Of a stretch of DNA of 6,887 nt, positions 5,720 to 6,887 are shown piece after piece (position 1 is the first letter of the stretch; the number at the start of each line of letters is the position of its first letter). The DNA is taken from NCBI GenBank assembly GCA_964355115.1, contig CAYHCQ010000163.1, forward strand, positions 1 through 6,887, in the 5' to 3' direction. The position numbers and the translations under genes were made by a program. The notes beneath the pieces were generated by a model. It was not told the DNA's origin, searched no databases, and worked only from the letters and a program-made list of their open reading frames with translations. Origin of the DNA: JANXZO01 sp964355115 (lineage in GTDB: Bacteria > Bacteroidota > Bacteroidia > Bacteroidales > FEN-979).

Positions 5720-6887
5720 TTAGAAATAGAGGTCACGCTGACCCTCTTTGATTTTCTGAATGTTATCCTCAAGCCGGGCTTTAAAAACCGGGTCCTCAAT
5801 TTCCCCGAGTTTCTCCTGCAGCAGCGCATACCCTTTGGTTTTGGTTTCAGAGGGGGCGTAATCTTCAAGGTATTCAGCAAGGGTCATCAGCGCATTGGGC
5901 TGGCAGAATCTCTTGATAAAGCCCGGCACCGAGAACTCCATGAAATGTTCGCCCGTGCGCCCGAGACGATAACATGCTGTGCAAAAGGAGGGGATGTATT
6001 TTTGATCAATTAGCTCCTCCATGATCTCATTCAGGCTCCGGTTATCGTTGATCTGGAACTGTTCGAGATCGATATCCTGGTTGTCGTGTGCGCTCTGTTT
6101 CGAGTACCCGCCCATTTCGATATTTGTACCTCCGTCGATCTGCGAAACACCGAATTGAAGTATTTCGTCTCGTATCGCAGCCGATTCTCGTGCCGTAAGT
6201 ATCAACCCGGTATAGGGAACGGCAAGCCTCAGGATGGCAACCAGCCGTGTGAACTCGGCATCGTTGACGATGTGATCCTGGCTTATGTTCAGCTGTGATG
6301 CATACTGGATGCGTGGAAACGAGATAGTGTGCGGTCCCACGTTGTAAACAGCCTCGAAATGGTTGGTGTGTCTTACCAGTCCCATCACTTCAAACCGCCA
6401 GTCGTAAAGTCCGAAGAGAGCGCCAATGCCCACATCGTCGATCCCTGCCTCCTGTGCCCTGTCGAGGCCGGTAAGTCGCCAGTCAAAGTTACGTTTCATA
6501 CCCCCGAGATGCACCTTTGCATAGGTCTCCTCATGATATGTCTCCTGGAAGATCTGGTAGGTCCCGATCCGCGCCTCTTTTACGATCCTGAAACCATCGA
6601 TGTCGAGCGGTGCGGCGTTAACATTCACACGCCGGATCTCCCCGGGTCCGCTGCGCACCGAATAGACCGTACGCACCGAATCGGCAATAAACTTCGCATC
6701 GTATTTAGGATGTTCACCATAAACGAGGATCAGCCGCTTCTGACCGGTATCCTCCAAGGCCTTTACCTGAGCAACAAGTTCTTCGGTATTCAGGGTAACC
6801 CGGTTGATCTGTTTGTTCGATGCTTTGAATCCGCAGTATGCGCAGTTATTCGTGCATAAATTCCCGATATACAAGGGGGCAAACAAT
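5720..6887 (-). CDS. hydG: [FeFe]-hydrogenase H-cluster maturase HydG (radical SAM), 5' end beyond right edge
   Basis: HydG cleaves tyrosine by radical SAM chemistry and turns the product into CO and CN- on an iron-cysteine synthon for the H-cluster of [FeFe] hydrogenase. About 389 C-terminal residues are present of the usual 470 or so; no start codon is in the window, and the TTG near the edge encodes an internal Leu. In the visible part, counted from that residue, the radical SAM motif is CTNNCAYCG (Cys11, Cys15, Cys18). The TIM-barrel follows with GVSQIDGGTNIEMGGY. The C-terminal auxiliary-cluster motif is CX2CX22C (Cys302, Cys305, Cys328 in FCTACYRLGRTG and KRFCQPNALMT). That last motif separates HydG from the related tyrosine lyase ThiH, which lacks it. 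All cluster ligands visible are intact. It is followed after 13 bases by a TM1266-type gene. Its promoter, and any hydE, hydF or hydrogenase genes, would lie outside the window. Confidence 0.95.
   Translation of the reverse strand, partial: LFAPLYIGNLCTNNCAYCGFKASNKQINRVTLNTEELVAQVKALEDTGQKRLILVYGEHPKYDAKFIADSVRTVYSVRSGPGEIRRVNVNAAPLDIDGFRIVKEARIGTYQIFQETYHEETYAKVHLGGMKRNFDWRLTGLDRAQEAGIDDVGIGALFGLYDWRFEVMGLVRHTNHFEAVYNVGPHTISFPRIQYASQLNISQDHIVNDAEFTRLVAILRLAVPYTGLILTARESAAIRDEILQFGVSQIDGGTNIEMGGYSKQSAHDNQDIDLEQFQINDNRSLNEIMEELIDQKYIPSFCTACYRLGRTGEHFMEFSVPGFIKRFCQPNALMTLAEYLEDYAPSETKTKGYALLQEKLGEIEDPVFKARLEDNIQKIKEGQRDLYF

Noticed and set aside
5707..5880. Upstream extension of the first TM1266-type protein into hydG
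   Set aside because: The extra 58 residues overlap the end of hydG in another frame and do not resemble the family; ATG 5706 starts at the usual position.
6329..6859. A 176-codon plus-strand open frame opposite hydG
   Set aside because: It is antisense to well-conserved HydG sequence, has no recognisable protein features and no promoter-like element upstream.
5720..6887. Reading the radical SAM gene as thiamine synthase ThiH or biotin synthase/HydE
   Set aside because: The C-terminal CX2CX22C motif and the FCTACYRLGRTGEHFM context are HydG hallmarks absent from those families, and the TM1266-type neighbour agrees.

Overview
The window reads as chromosome of an anaerobic, fermentative member of the Bacteroidetes. 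The reasons are sequence-based: TAnnTTTG-type (-7) promoter elements sit just upstream of genes, start codons lack recognisable Shine-Dalgarno sequences, the tRNA methylthiotransferase resembles the MtaB form, and a gene for [FeFe]-hydrogenase maturation is present. The genus cannot be named from this. Coding density is very high, with no gene-free stretch longer than about 70 bases, and I see no tRNA, rRNA, CRISPR array, insertion sequence or integrase.

Layout. Positions 1-2495 hold three minus-strand genes in the order EamA-type membrane transporter, mtaB (tRNA t6A37 methylthiotransferase) and an inositol-monophosphatase-family gene cut off by the left edge. They are separated by 14-18 bases, and mtaB has its own tandem TAnnTTTG elements. 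A divergent intergenic region (2496-2562) separates them from a single plus-strand gene, carbamate kinase (arcC, 2563-3507). The right half (3504-6887) is a tight minus-strand run. In transcription order it is hydG (5' end beyond the right edge), a small TM1266-type putative iron-only hydrogenase regulator, a six-TM PAS/HisKA_2 sensor histidine kinase, and a second TM1266-type protein. Gaps are 13, 10 and 9 bases. The last gene converges on arcC, and both stop codons are read from the same CTAG tetranucleotide.

How the genes may work together. HydG makes the CO/CN-bearing iron synthon for the hydrogenase H-cluster. The TM1266 family is named for its association with [FeFe]-hydrogenase genes. 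Finding two diverged paralogues (about 36 identities in an ungapped 83-residue hand alignment) on either side of a membrane sensor kinase, directly behind hydG, suggests a sensory or regulatory module for hydrogen metabolism. This is the most interesting part of the window. No hydrogenase structural gene, hydE, hydF or response regulator is visible here, so the signalling output is unknown.
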